A stretch of 64,000 nucleotides of DNA from an uncultured Erwinia sp. (GCA_946221915.1 CAMIKG010000019.1:1-64000); one strand, 5' to 3'; shown: positions 53,766 to 63,289, numbered from the stretch's first letter. Notes: a model not told the origin generated them from the letters alone. Made by a program: numbers and translations.

Positions 53766-54980
53766 ATGACGGGATTAACCGGGAAACACATCGTACTGGG
53801 CGTAAGTGGCGGTATTGCCGCTTATAAAGCACCGGAGCTGGTACGCCGCCTGCGCGATCGCGGTGCGGAAGTGCGGGTAGTGATGACCGAAGCAGCAAAG
53901 GCGTTTATCACTCCGCTGAGCCTGCAGGCGGTTTCCGGTTTTCCGGTCTATGATGACCTGCTCGATCCGGCGGCGGAAGCCGCCATGGGCCATATCGAAC
54001 TGGGTAAATGGGCGGATCTGGTGATTCTCGCGCCCGCCACCGCCGATCTGATTGCCCGGGTCACCGCAGGCATGGCGAATGATCTCGTCACCACGATTTG
54101 CCTGGCGACCGCTGCACCGGTTGCCGTCGTACCGGCCATGAACCAGCAGATGTACCGCGCCATTGCAACCCAGCATAACCTGCAAACGCTGGCGGAACGC
54201 GGCGTGCTGATTTGGGGACCCGACAGCGGCAGCCAGGCCTGTGGCGATATCGGCCCGGGCCGGATGCTCGATCCGCTGGCGATTGTTGACCATGCAGTGA
54301 AGTGGGCCAGCCCCGTCAACGACCTGCAACATCTCAACATTATGATTACCGCCGGCCCGACACGCGAAGCGCTCGATCCGGTACGCTATATCAGCAATCA
54401 CAGCTCAGGAAAGATGGGCTTTGCGATTGCCGCCGCCGCCGCCGCGCGTGGCGCCAGCGTGACGCTGGTCGCCGGTCCGGTCAGTCTGCCGACACCCGCC
54501 TGGGTGAAACGGATTGATGTCACTACCGCGCTGGAGATGCAGCAGGCTGTGATGGCGGAGGTGACGCGTCAGCATATTTTTATTGGCAGCGCCGCCGTAG
54601 CGGACTACCGTGCAGCGACGATTGCCGGAGAAAAAATTAAAAAACAGGGTGATGAAATCACGCTCACCATGGTAAAAAACCCCGACATTGTGGCGGGGGT
54701 TGGTGCACTGACAGAAGGCCGCCCCTTTGTGGTAGGATTTGCCGCTGAAACCCAGAATGTGGAAGAATACGCCCAACAAAAACGTGCGCGAAAAAATCTG
54801 GATTTAATCTGCGCCAACGATGTGTCAAAAGCCGGGCAGGGTTTCAATAGCGACACCAATGCTCTTCACCTTTTTTGGCAGGAGGGAGATAAAGCCTTAC
54901 CGCTCAGCGATAAGTCACTCCTTGGCCAACAGTTAATAGACGAGATTGTCAGCCGTTATGATGAAAAAAATCGACGTTAA
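53766..54980 (+). CDS. coaBC: Bifunctional phosphopantothenoylcysteine decarboxylase/synthetase
   Basis: CoA synthesis: CoaB joins phosphopantothenate and cysteine, CoaC decarboxylates the product (also dfp). 404 residues from 53766 (E. coli 406). N-terminal FMN decarboxylase domain with GVSGGIAAYK and PAMNQQMY; C-terminal synthetase with TAGPTREALDPVRYISNHSSGKMG and KNPDIVAGV. In-frame ATGs at 53748 and 53751 are alternatives. Its end overlaps dut by 23 bp. Confidence 0.96.
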   Translation: MTGLTGKHIVLGVSGGIAAYKAPELVRRLRDRGAEVRVVMTEAAKAFITPLSLQAVSGFPVYDDLLDPAAEAAMGHIELGKWADLVILAPATADLIARVTAGMANDLVTTICLATAAPVAVVPAMNQQMYRAIATQHNLQTLAERGVLIWGPDSGSQACGDIGPGRMLDPLAIVDHAVKWASPVNDLQHLNIMITAGPTREALDPVRYISNHSSGKMGFAIAAAAAARGASVTLVAGPVSLPTPAWVKRIDVTTALEMQQAVMAEVTRQHIFIGSAAVADYRAATIAGEKIKKQGDEITLTMVKNPDIVAGVGALTEGRPFVVGFAAETQNVEEYAQQKRARKNLDLICANDVSKAGQGFNSDTNALHLFWQEGDKALPLSDKSLLGQQLIDEIVSRYDEKNRR

Positions 54981-55416
54981 AATTCTTGATGCGCGTGTCG
55001 GTAACGAGTTCCCGCTGCCAACGTATGCTACCTCGGGATCAGCAGGTCTTGACCTGCGCGCCTGCCTGGATGCCGCCATTGAGCTGGCGCCGGGCGCAAC
55101 CACCCTTGTTCCTACCGGATTAGCCATTCATATCGCTGACCCGACGCTGGCTGCCGTTATCCTGCCACGTTCCGGCCTTGGTCATAAGCACGGCGTGGTG
55201 CTGGGCAATCTGGTGGGGCTGATCGATTCTGACTACCAGGGCCAGCTGATGGTTTCCGTCTGGAACCGCGGCCAGGACAACTTCACCATTCAGCCCGGTG
55301 AGCGCATTGCACAGATGGTATTTGTCCCTGTGGTGCAGGCTGAATTTAATTTGGTGGACGATTTCGATGCCAGCGCGCGCGGTGAAGGTGGCTTTGGTCA
55401 CTCAGGCCGCCAGTAA
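54958..55416 (+). CDS. dut: Deoxyuridine 5'-triphosphate nucleotidohydrolase
   Basis: Trimeric dUTPase that hydrolyses dUTP, keeping uracil out of DNA and supplying dUMP. 152 residues. The five dUTPase motifs are visible: SAGLDLRA, PRSGLGHKHG, GLIDSDYQG, RIAQMVF and the C-terminal RGEGGFGHSGRQ. Start MMKKIDVKI inside the 3' end of coaBC. Confidence 0.98.
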   Translation: MMKKIDVKILDARVGNEFPLPTYATSGSAGLDLRACLDAAIELAPGATTLVPTGLAIHIADPTLAAVILPRSGLGHKHGVVLGNLVGLIDSDYQGQLMVSVWNRGQDNFTIQPGERIAQMVFVPVVQAEFNLVDDFDASARGEGGFGHSGRQ

Positions 55417-55536
55417 CGCATAACGTACAGCCCTCGTAACTTAAATCATTAACGCGTAATGCCGTGAGACACCCTCTCACGGATGTTGCGTGGGTAATTG
55501 CCCGTTTATCGTGAATTTTCAGGGGTCTTTGAAGTC

Positions 55537-56133
55537 ATGGCAGAAAAAAAGAGTGCGAAAGGGAATCGTCGCGAAGAAATATTACAGGCTCTGGCGCAAA
55601 TGCTGGAATCGAGTGATGGTAGCCAGCGCATTACCACTGCCAAGCTGGCTGCCAGCGTCGGCGTTTCTGAAGCGGCACTTTACCGCCATTTTCCCAGCAA
55701 GACGCGGATGTTTGACAGTCTGATCGAGTTTATTGAAGACAGCCTGACATCGCGCATCAACCTGATTTTAAATGATGAAAAAGAGACGATGGCACGTCTG
55801 CGTCTGATTGTGCAGCTGATCCTCGGCTTTGGCGAAAAAAATCCCGGCCTGACGCGTATTCTGACCGGTCATGCGCTGATGTTTGAACAGGATCGCCTGC
55901 AGGGCCGTATCAACCAGCTGTTCGAACGTATTGAAGTGCAGTTACGCCAGGTGATGCGTGAACGCAAAATGCGTGAAGGCACAGGATTCACCACCGATGA
56001 GACCCTGCTGGCCAGCCAGCTGCTGGCCTTCTGTGAAGGAATGCTGTCGCGCTTTGTGCGCTCCGAGTTCCGCTACCGTCCTACCGTGGAATTTGACGCA
56101 CGCTGGCCGCTGCTGGCGGCGCAGCTGGTGTAA
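55537..56133 (+). CDS. slmA: Nucleoid occlusion factor SlmA
   Basis: TetR-family DNA-binding protein that binds SBS sites over the nucleoid and blocks FtsZ ring assembly there. 198 residues, E. coli length, from ATG 55537 (MAEKKSAKGNRREEIL). Helix-turn-helix in ITTAKLAASVGVSEAALYRHF. Its stop is immediately followed, with no spacer, by the stop of the convergent GDYXXLXY gene. Confidence 0.97.
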   Translation: MAEKKSAKGNRREEILQALAQMLESSDGSQRITTAKLAASVGVSEAALYRHFPSKTRMFDSLIEFIEDSLTSRINLILNDEKETMARLRLIVQLILGFGEKNPGLTRILTGHALMFEQDRLQGRINQLFERIEVQLRQVMRERKMREGTGFTTDETLLASQLLAFCEGMLSRFVRSEFRYRPTVEFDARWPLLAAQLV

Positions 56134-56619
56134 TCATTTCGGCGCTGTGGTTAATGGCTGCAATTGCTCATCCAGCAATGCCACCAGCAGCGCCGTCCCC
56201 TCCTGATCGACACGCAATTCGCCATAACGCGCCACCGCAAAATCATCTGCATGTCCTTCCTCAAAGAACCAGGCATCACTGGCCACACCCAGCTGATGAT
56301 TGCCCTGGTGCGTCTGCAGATAGTGCTGGTTGTCCGCTAAAGGCTGCCCATGATCCCATACCGCATCGACTGCCACACGTTGTGCGTTGAGCGTGACAAT
56401 CAGGCGGCGGTTCTCCGGTTGCTCATCCCGCGACAGCTGATTGTTCAGCGCGTAATTCAGTGCCATGTAGTCACCCTGCAGCAGCGCGCGCGGGTCAACC
56501 GGCGCCAGCGCCAGCCGTACTACGCTGCCGTGCGCCAGCAGCTGCTCTTTCTGATAAATTGCCAGGTTGGTAGCCAGTAATATCAGCAGCAATACGCCAC
56601 ATAATAATGCCTTACGCAT
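56134..56619 (-). CDS. GDYXXLXY domain protein
   Basis: 161 residues. N-terminal membrane anchor or signal segment (about 3-21), then the family motif GDYMALNY (residues 49-56), an export-facing domain of unknown function. Its start overlaps the end of the DUF2157/DUF4401 gene by 8 bp. The two families regularly occur side by side, so they probably act together in the membrane. Absent from this position in E. coli. Confidence 0.88.
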   Translation of the reverse strand: MRKALLCGVLLLILLATNLAIYQKEQLLAHGSVVRLALAPVDPRALLQGDYMALNYALNNQLSRDEQPENRRLIVTLNAQRVAVDAVWDHGQPLADNQHYLQTHQGNHQLGVASDAWFFEEGHADDFAVARYGELRVDQEGTALLVALLDEQLQPLTTAPK

Positions 56620-58663
56620 ACTCCCCCCTCTGCAACCGCCAGTGCGCCAGCAAGGAAATCAGCAACAACACTGCACCCGCGGCAAATAGCATCAGAGATT
56701 TATCCAGCAGTGAAATCCCGAGGAAGTAGTACCAGTCGAGGGTATACAGCACCAGCAGCGCAGCGGCGGTCAGCATCAGTGATTTGCTATTCTGATAACG
56801 CGCCAGCAATAGCAGCAACCACGCCAGCGCAATGCCCGGCGCGACCAGACTGATCGCCGCCAGCACGGTGGCAATCAGCAGTAGCGGCCATGCGCCAGGC
56901 ATGCGGTCGCGGCGACCGAGCAGCAATGCAGCGATCAATAAACCCGCAGTAATTCCTTCATTAAGCGTCGAGAAATCACCACCGCGTGGCGCAAATTCAT
57001 CAATCAGCGCCAGGCTCTGCAGTGGCACCGAGCCCCAGAAGCAGAGCGCCATCATGCCCACGCTGGCACCCAGCAGACACGGGCGCTGTCGCCAGGCATA
57101 GCGGTCATCAATCGCCGCCAGAATCACGACGACCGTAATCGCCGCCGAGGCCGTCACGGGTAAAACGTTATTCAGCCAGGTTAACCCGCCAACAAGGAAA
57201 AAGATCAGCGCGGCGCTGTTGAGAAAACGGTAGAAGTTGTCGCGAAACAGCATAAACAGCAGCGCCAGCGCCGGGACAAAAGCCAGGCACATCTGCCCGC
57301 TGATCCAGCTGCGGTCATCCACCCATAACGCAACCGCGGTACAACTACTGAACGTACAGGCGATGGCCCAGCACAGGCCCATCTGACGCCGGGCAAGTCC
57401 TGGCTGACGCAGTAACTGCCAGCCCGGTACGCCACTGATCAGGGCGATAAAAACAAAGGTCGTAATGTTGAATTCATCAAACAGCCCCCACAGAAAACAG
57501 GCCAGCACCAGCAGGGCAAAGGCGATGATGCCGGCAAACCAGCCGCTGATAACGAGCGCTACGTGCACATACCATGGCAGTTCATTCCCTTTGTCATGCT
57601 GCAGATGCGCCACCTGCTGCGGGGTCAGTAACGATTGTTGCTGCAGCCGCTGCCAGAGGTGCTGCAGTTCAGCGTTATCGTCTGGCGCTAAACCGTCCGG
57701 GTTCTGCGCGCGCCATTTCACTACCCAGCGGCTGGCCTGTGCCGCGCACAGGCAAAGCACCACCAGCGCCACCACTAAGGTCAGAATAATATCGACACCA
57801 ATCAGCAGGCGCATCACACCCGCCACCAGTAAAAAACTGATGCTGAACAGGCCACAGGTAAGAATAAACAGATCGCGCTGACGGCGATAAAACAGCCAGT
57901 AACCGGTCAGCAGCGACGCACACCACAGCAGCACGCTCAGCCAGCTGACCGACTGATAATCATCGAAAATTTTACTGCCACACGCCAGCGTCAGGATGGT
58001 CAGCGTCCAGAACAGCATCACACGGAACAGCCAGTCATGGGAGCGTTTCAGCGCATACCAGACCACCAGCGCCGCCAGCAAAGCCACCTGATACAGCAGG
58101 CTAAGTGTGTTATTGAAAGGGAAATCCAGCCAGCCATCCAGTCGCAGCAGAAAAGCGATATTGGCTACCAGCCAGCAGAAAAACCACAGAGTGGTCATGC
58201 GCGCAAAACAGGCCAGCAGCGCTAATGCCAGCGCCCAGGCGCGAAACAGCGTCCAGCTCTCAGCGCCGGTTTGATAAACCTGGCCGTACACGGCAAATAA
58301 CACGCCGATTAACATGCCGATAGCCAGCACCGCGAGGCGGGCGCCGATCTGCGCCCAGCGCCACCAGACGATCACCGCCAGCGCGATAATCGCCCCCTCA
58401 AGCAGGGAAAACTTCAGCAGCTTTGGCAGCGCCTGCCAGTTCCAGGCAAAGAAGAAAATGATACCGCAGACCAGCGACAGCAAACCGGCCAGCGCGAAGG
58501 TCGCGCGTAAAAACAGTAACCAGCCCTGCGCATCCGGACGCGCGCCGATAGCCTGCAAGATGGCGTGGTGGGCAGACGCAGAAATCTCTCCCTGCGCCTG
58601 CAGCCGCCGTACGGCACGCCCCACAGCGGTAGCGGCTTTACCGGCAAATAAATGGTTTTCCAC
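56612..58663 (-). CDS. DUF2157 and DUF4401 multi-pass membrane protein
   Basis: 683 residues. N-terminal DUF2157 part (about 10-160: cytosolic start, then hydrophobic helices) and a larger DUF4401-type part (about 340-670). I count roughly 18-20 hydrophobic segments. No catalytic motif recognised. It lies between slmA and pyrE, which are adjacent in E. coli, and is coupled to the GDYXXLXY gene. Confidence 0.85.
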   Translation of the reverse strand: MENHLFAGKAATAVGRAVRRLQAQGEISASAHHAILQAIGARPDAQGWLLFLRATFALAGLLSLVCGIIFFFAWNWQALPKLLKFSLLEGAIIALAVIVWWRWAQIGARLAVLAIGMLIGVLFAVYGQVYQTGAESWTLFRAWALALALLACFARMTTLWFFCWLVANIAFLLRLDGWLDFPFNNTLSLLYQVALLAALVVWYALKRSHDWLFRVMLFWTLTILTLACGSKIFDDYQSVSWLSVLLWCASLLTGYWLFYRRQRDLFILTCGLFSISFLLVAGVMRLLIGVDIILTLVVALVVLCLCAAQASRWVVKWRAQNPDGLAPDDNAELQHLWQRLQQQSLLTPQQVAHLQHDKGNELPWYVHVALVISGWFAGIIAFALLVLACFLWGLFDEFNITTFVFIALISGVPGWQLLRQPGLARRQMGLCWAIACTFSSCTAVALWVDDRSWISGQMCLAFVPALALLFMLFRDNFYRFLNSAALIFFLVGGLTWLNNVLPVTASAAITVVVILAAIDDRYAWRQRPCLLGASVGMMALCFWGSVPLQSLALIDEFAPRGGDFSTLNEGITAGLLIAALLLGRRDRMPGAWPLLLIATVLAAISLVAPGIALAWLLLLLARYQNSKSLMLTAAALLVLYTLDWYYFLGISLLDKSLMLFAAGAVLLLISLLAHWRLQRGEYA

Positions 58664-58695
58664 GCGCTCTCCTCTGCGCCAGCCTGCGGCGATGG

Positions 58696-59337
58696 TCAGA
58701 TACCGAACTCTTGCTGATAGGCACGTACTGCCGCCAGATGATTCGCCATTTCAGGCTTCTCTTCCAGATACGCGATCAGATCTTTCAACGTGATAATGGC
58801 CGTTACCTTGCACTGATAATCACGCTCCACTTCCTGAATCGCGGAGATGTCGCCACGTCCACGTTCCTGGCGATCCAGTGAAATCAGTACGCCAGCCAGC
58901 GTGGCGCCATGGGCGGCGATAATTTCCATCGACTCACGGATCGCAGTACCGGCGGTAATCACATCATCCACCAGCATAATACGCCCTTCCAGCGGGCTGC
59001 CGACCAGGGTGCCGCCTTCGCCGTGATCTTTGGCTTCTTTGCGGTTAAAGCAGTATGGCACATCGCGTTCATGATGTTCGGCCAGCGCCACGGCGGTGGT
59101 GGTGGCAATCGGAATGCCTTTATAGGCCGGGCCGAACAGCAGGTCGAAATCGATCCCGGAATCCACCAGCGCCTGGGCGTAGAAACGGCCCAGCAGCGCC
59201 AGATCGCGTCCGGTATTAAACAAGCCAGCATTAAAGAAGTAAGGGCTCTTACGGCCGGATTTCAGGGTGAATTCACCAAATTTCAGAACCTGCTTATTCA
59301 GGGCAAACTCGATAAATTTACGCTGCCAGTCTTTCAT
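58696..59337 (-). CDS. pyrE: Orotate phosphoribosyltransferase
   Basis: Pyrimidine synthesis: joins orotate and PRPP to make OMP. 213 residues from ATG 59337 with AGGAAA upstream. PRPP-binding motif MLVDDVITAGTAI (near residue 120) and GRKSPYFFNAG are intact. Downstream of rph through an attenuator. Confidence 0.98.
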   Translation of the reverse strand: MKDWQRKFIEFALNKQVLKFGEFTLKSGRKSPYFFNAGLFNTGRDLALLGRFYAQALVDSGIDFDLLFGPAYKGIPIATTTAVALAEHHERDVPYCFNRKEAKDHGEGGTLVGSPLEGRIMLVDDVITAGTAIRESMEIIAAHGATLAGVLISLDRQERGRGDISAIQEVERDYQCKVTAIITLKDLIAYLEEKPEMANHLAAVRAYQQEFGI

Positions 59338-59361
59338 CACTCTTTCCTCAAAACGGTTACG

Positions 59362-59387
59362 AAAAAAAGGCGACTCTGCGGTCGCCT
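59362..59387 (-). terminator. pyrE attenuator (intrinsic terminator between rph and pyrE)
   Basis: On the minus strand GGCGAC pairs with GTCGCC around a 6-base loop and runs into seven T, 8 bp beyond the rph stop and 25 bp before pyrE. In E. coli this terminator is controlled by UTP through transcription-translation coupling at the end of rph. Confidence 0.9.
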
Positions 59388-59394
59388 GTAAAAA

Positions 59395-60111
59395 TCAGTT
59401 TGCCAGCGCTGCTTTCTGCGCCTGGATTAAGCTATCGATACCGCCGCGCGCCAGCGCCAGCAGCTGCAATAGCTCATCGTGGCTGAACGGCTCGCCTTCT
59501 GCGGTGCCCTGCACCTCAATCATGCGGCCATCTTCGGTCATTACCACGTTCATATCGGTTTCTGCCGCCGAGTCTTCGACATACTCCAGATCGCACAATG
59601 CTTCACCGTTGACGATGCCGACAGACACCGCCGCTACCATGCCTTTCATTGGATTGGCAGCCAGTTTACCCTGCGCCACCAGATGATTCAGCGCATCGGC
59701 CAGCGCCACACAGGCACCGGTAATCGACGCGGTGCGGGTGCCGCCATCGGCCTGCAGCACATCGCAGTCGAGGGTAATGGTGAATTCGCCCAGCGCTTTC
59801 AGGTCGAGCGCGGCGCGCAGTGAACGGGCGATCAGTCGCTGGATTTCCAGCGTGCGTCCACCCTGCTTGCCTTTCGCCGCTTCACGCGCGTTACGGCTGT
59901 GGGTAGCTCGTGGCAGCATACCGTACTCCGCCGTCACCCATCCCTGTCCCTGGCCTTTCAGGAAACGCGGCACGCCTTCTTCAATGGTGGCGGTGCACAG
60001 CACTTTGGTATCACCGAATTCAACCAGCACAGAGCCTTCGGCATGTTTGGTGTAGTGGCGGGTGATGGTGACGGGACGCACCTGATGTGCGCTACGGCCT
60101 GCTGGACGCAT
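59395..60111 (-). CDS. rph: Ribonuclease PH
   Basis: Phosphorolytic 3'-5' exoribonuclease that trims tRNA precursors. 238 residues, full length; the frameshift known from E. coli K-12 rph is not present. RNase PH motifs: TATIEEGVPRFLKGQGQGWVTAEYGMLPRAT (in two parts), DCDVLQADGGTRTASITGA. First gene of rph-pyrE, divergent from the NupC-type gene. Confidence 0.98.
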   Translation of the reverse strand: MRPAGRSAHQVRPVTITRHYTKHAEGSVLVEFGDTKVLCTATIEEGVPRFLKGQGQGWVTAEYGMLPRATHSRNAREAAKGKQGGRTLEIQRLIARSLRAALDLKALGEFTITLDCDVLQADGGTRTASITGACVALADALNHLVAQGKLAANPMKGMVAAVSVGIVNGEALCDLEYVEDSAAETDMNVVMTEDGRMIEVQGTAEGEPFSHDELLQLLALARGGIDSLIQAQKAALAN

Positions 60112-60278
60112 GGTTTCTCTCCGGCTTGCTAAATGTTTGGCTGCGCATTATACGGACTTAGCGCCCTGCTGCCTACCGACCCTTTACGCGCATTATTTTT
60201 CATTCCGCTCCAGAGATTTAATGAAAAAAAGCGCCAGCTGTGTATAAATGCGTCTTTCTTCCGCAAAATGAATGCAAT

Positions 60279-61463
60279 ATGTCGAACCTTATCCATTTTA
60301 TTCTGGCGCTGGTGGTGATTTTCGCCCTGGCGTTGCTGGTCAGCAGTGACCGCAAAAAAATTCGCCCGCGTTATATCGTGCAGTTACTGGTGATTGAAGG
60401 CGCGCTGGCGTGGTTCTTTTTACACTCCGACAGCGGCACCTGGCTGGTCAGCCATTTCGCCGGTTTCTTTGAAAAACTGCTCACCTACGCCGCAGAAGGT
60501 TCCGACTTTGTCTTTGGCGGCATGAGTAAAGCCGGACTGGCATTTATCTTCCTCGGCGTGCTCTGCCCGATCATCTTTATTTCGGCGCTGATTGGTATTC
60601 TGCAGCACTGGCGTATTCTGCCCATTATCATTCGCATCGTCGGCACGCTGCTGTCGAAAGTGAACGGTATGGGTAAGCTGGAATCGTTCAACGCGGTCAG
60701 CAGCCTGATCCTCGGCCAGTCCGAGAACTTTATCGCCTATAAAGGCGTGCTGGCCGATATTTCACAACGTCGCCTTTATTCAATGGCGGCGGCGGCGATG
60801 TCGACGGTGTCGCTGTCGATTGTCGGCGCTTATATGACGATGATCGACGCCCGCTATGTGGTGGCGGCGCTGATTCTGAATATGTTCAGTACCTTTATTG
60901 TGCTGTCGATCATCAACCCGACGCCAGCGGGCGATGAGCCTGAAGTGAAACTGGAAAAGCTGCACGAAGATCAAAGCTTCTTTGAAATGCTTGGCGAATA
61001 TATTCTTGCCGGTTTTAAAGTGGCGATGATTATTCTGGCGATGCTGATTGGCTTTATTGCGCTGATCGCCGCCGTGAACGCGCTGTTCTCCACCATATTT
61101 GGCATCAGCTTCCAGCAGATCCTGGGTTACGTGTTTTATCCGTTCGCCTGGCTGCTGGGCATTCCTGGGCCAGACATTCTGCGTGCCGCCAGTATTATGG
61201 CCACCAAGCTGGTTGCTAATGAATTTGTGGCGATGATCGAGCTGAAGAAAATCGCCGCCGAGATGACGCCGCGTGGTTTAGGTATTCTTTCCGTGTTCCT
61301 GGTGTCGTTCGCTAACTTTGCCTCTATCGGCATCGTTGCCGGCGCGATTAAGGGCCTGAACGAGCAGCAGGGTAATGTGGTGTCACGCTTTGGCCTGAAG
61401 CTGGTGTATGGCGCAACGCTGGTGAGCATGCTCTCCGCCGCATTTGCCGGACTGATGCTGTAA
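60279..61463 (+). CDS. NupC-family concentrative nucleoside transporter
   Basis: Inner-membrane nucleoside:proton symporter of the CNT family, 394 residues with about ten hydrophobic segments. Family motifs: FVFGG (near residue 82), GKLESFNAVSSLILGQSENF, and TKLVANEFVAM in the second half. Similar to NupC and the YeiM/YeiJ (NupX/PsuT) paralogues; I cannot tell which from sequence alone. The start at 60279 (MSNLIHFILAL) opens the first membrane helix. It sits between rph and yicC, which are adjacent in E. coli. Confidence 0.87.
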   Translation: MSNLIHFILALVVIFALALLVSSDRKKIRPRYIVQLLVIEGALAWFFLHSDSGTWLVSHFAGFFEKLLTYAAEGSDFVFGGMSKAGLAFIFLGVLCPIIFISALIGILQHWRILPIIIRIVGTLLSKVNGMGKLESFNAVSSLILGQSENFIAYKGVLADISQRRLYSMAAAAMSTVSLSIVGAYMTMIDARYVVAALILNMFSTFIVLSIINPTPAGDEPEVKLEKLHEDQSFFEMLGEYILAGFKVAMIILAMLIGFIALIAAVNALFSTIFGISFQQILGYVFYPFAWLLGIPGPDILRAASIMATKLVANEFVAMIELKKIAAEMTPRGLGILSVFLVSFANFASIGIVAGAIKGLNEQQGNVVSRFGLKLVYGATLVSMLSAAFAGLML

Positions 61464-61592
61464 CACGATCGATCAGGGCAACCCCGGACCTGCCGGGGCT
61501 GCCCCTTGCTCCGGGATGGGGGCTGGCACTGCCGAACCCCTCCCTGCCCTCCCCCCATTTATGGGGGGAGGGAACACGACCGCCGATCGTGT
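61463..61592. repeat. Paired-hairpin intergenic repeat, copy B, with outer inverted repeats
   Basis: Hairpin one: CCCCGG 61482-61487 with 61493-61498. Hairpin two: CCCTCCCCCCAT 61547-61558 with its perfect complement 61561-61572. GGGATGGGGG lies between them, as in copy A at 94-198. A 9-base outer inverted repeat, ACACGATCG (61463-61471) and CGATCGTGT (61584-61592), frames the unit. It fills the gap between convergent genes and may terminate both. Confidence 0.78.
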
Positions 61593-61594
61593 AA

Positions 61595-62053
61595 TCAGAA
61601 CGCCACACATACCGGCGCATCAACCCACATCACTGACTCCTGGGCAAAGCGCTGTTTGTAGATAGTGCGCAGCGCGTCGATACGCTCATTGCTCTCTTTA
61701 CCCACGCTGTGAATCAGCATCAGCGCCTTACTGTCTTCACGCGTCACTTTGCCATCACGGTTCAGCCACTGTCCTTTGGCGTCAAATACTGACAACCCCT
61801 CTTTAAAACGCGGCGTCACATCATTGTCGACAAATGCCTGCCACTCAGCGGCAGTGATCGGCGCGCCGCCCGGGCGGGTTAAACCGAAGTAGAGCGTCGT
61901 TTGCGTCATGGCATCGCCCTGCGTGCAAACCGGCGCAGGCACAGGCGGTGGCGCCACTTTTTTCGCTGGCGCGACACAGCCGCCAAGCAGTAACGCGCTG
62001 GCGACCAGCAGCACTTTCACCCGCTGTGGATTGATTATTTTTTGCATCTGCAT
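61595..62053 (-). CDS. DUF3574 lipoprotein
   Basis: 152 residues. Lipobox LLGGC with Cys26 predicts a lipid-anchored protein. A Pro-rich stretch (about 35-42) precedes the DUF3574 domain with TTLYFGLTRPGG, ITAAEWQAFVDNDVTPRFKEGL and IYKQRFAQESVMWV. Function unknown. Convergent with the transporter gene and divergent from yicC. Confidence 0.88.
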   Translation of the reverse strand: MQMQKIINPQRVKVLLVASALLLGGCVAPAKKVAPPPVPAPVCTQGDAMTQTTLYFGLTRPGGAPITAAEWQAFVDNDVTPRFKEGLSVFDAKGQWLNRDGKVTREDSKALMLIHSVGKESNERIDALRTIYKQRFAQESVMWVDAPVCVAF

Positions 62054-62238
62054 CCCTTATTAAATGAATGAGCTATCACCCTTGCACGGCAACACTGGCC
62101 GCTAACCCATAATAAAAGCTAAGGACAAAAACGCTATGCAAGATAATAGTTTTTCGCCGCATCATTCCTCTTTTTCCTGTTACCCCAGGCCGGGCATCGC
62201 TATAATTCGGTTATCTATCTTTGATTCGGGTAAGCAAA

Positions 62239-63102
62239 ATGATCCGCAGTATGACCGCCTATGCACGGCGTGAAACGAAAGGCGAATGGGGCAGCGCAGC
62301 CTGGGAACTCCGTTCCGTTAACCAACGCTACCTGGAGACCTATATTCGTCTGCCGGAGCAGTTCCGCAGCTTAGAGCCGGTGATCCGCGAGCGTCTGCGC
62401 ACCCGTCTGACGCGCGGTAAAATCGAATGCAACCTGCGCTTCGATGCTGACCCGGGCTCCCAGGGCGAGCTGATTCTCAATGAACCGCTGGCGAAACAGC
62501 TGGTGAAAGCGGCGCAATGGGTGAAACTGCAGAGCGATGAAGGCGAGATTAACCCGCTGGATATTTTGCGCTGGCCTGGAGTCATGTCGGCGAAAGATCA
62601 GGATCTTGACGCGATTACCGCACAACTGCTGAGTGCGCTGGACAGCGCTATCGATGACTTTATCGCCGCGCGCGAAAGCGAAGGCACCGCGCTGAAAGGT
62701 TTGATCGAACAGCGCCTGGCAGGCGTCAGCAACGAAGTGACGAAAGTCCGTGCGCAGATGCCGGAAGTGCTGAAATGGCAGCGTGACCGTCTGATCGCCA
62801 AACTGGAAGAGGCGGAAGTTCAGCTGGAGAACAACCGTCTGGAGCAGGAGCTGGTGATGATGGCGCAGCGTATCGACGTGGCGGAAGAGCTGGATCGCCT
62901 CGATGCCCATGTCAAAGAGACCTATAACATCCTGAAGAAAAAAGAAGCGGTGGGCCGCCGTCTCGACTTTATGATGCAGGAGTTCAACCGCGAATCGAAC
63001 ACCCTGGGTTCAAAATCAATCAATGCGGATATCACTGCGGCAGCGATTGAGCTGAAAGTGCTGATTGAGCAGATGCGCGAGCAGATCCAAAATATCGAGT
63101 GA
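62239..63102 (+). CDS. yicC: YicC family endoribonuclease
   Basis: 287 residues, E. coli length. YicC_N domain from MIRSMTAYARRETKGEWG and the C-terminal DUF1732 part with NRESNTLGSKSINADI. E. coli YicC is an RNase that promotes decay of the sRNA RyhB. ATG 62239 matches the E. coli start; six more codons are open upstream. A putative integrative element begins immediately downstream. Confidence 0.96.
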   Translation: MIRSMTAYARRETKGEWGSAAWELRSVNQRYLETYIRLPEQFRSLEPVIRERLRTRLTRGKIECNLRFDADPGSQGELILNEPLAKQLVKAAQWVKLQSDEGEINPLDILRWPGVMSAKDQDLDAITAQLLSALDSAIDDFIAARESEGTALKGLIEQRLAGVSNEVTKVRAQMPEVLKWQRDRLIAKLEEAEVQLENNRLEQELVMMAQRIDVAEELDRLDAHVKETYNILKKKEAVGRRLDFMMQEFNRESNTLGSKSINADITAAAIELKVLIEQMREQIQNIE

Positions 63103-63137
63103 CTTTTCATAGCCATTCATGAACCATCAAAAATACT

Positions 63138-63165
63138 AAAACGTCATGATTTCATGGCGTTTTTT
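63138..63165 (+). terminator. Terminator after yicC
   Basis: AACGTCATGA (63140-63149) pairs with TCATGGCGTT (63152-63161), one wobble, followed by a T-run (63160-63165). Confidence 0.85.
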
Positions 63166-63218
63166 ATTTTACACCTTCCATAGCCATCCACAAGATTCCA
63201 TCCTAAACCGCAGCCAAA

Positions 63219-63289
63219 TGGGTAGTACATTGGGTAGTACAATCGCTGTACAGAGCCAAAATTTGGCTTTATAACCGATGTACTACCCA
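63219..63289. repeat. Repeat array before the integrase (possible attachment arm sites)
   Basis: TGGGTAGTACA occurs at 63219-63229 and 63231-63241 (12-bp period), and the exact reverse complement of TGGGTAGTACAT at 63278-63289. Between them is the palindrome AGCCAAA-A-TTTGGCT (63254-63268). A second motif, CATAGCCATYCA, is at 63108-63119 and 63179-63190, with an inverted CCATAGCCA at 63332-63340 across the integrase start. Such arrays are typical of integrase binding sites. Confidence 0.6.
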
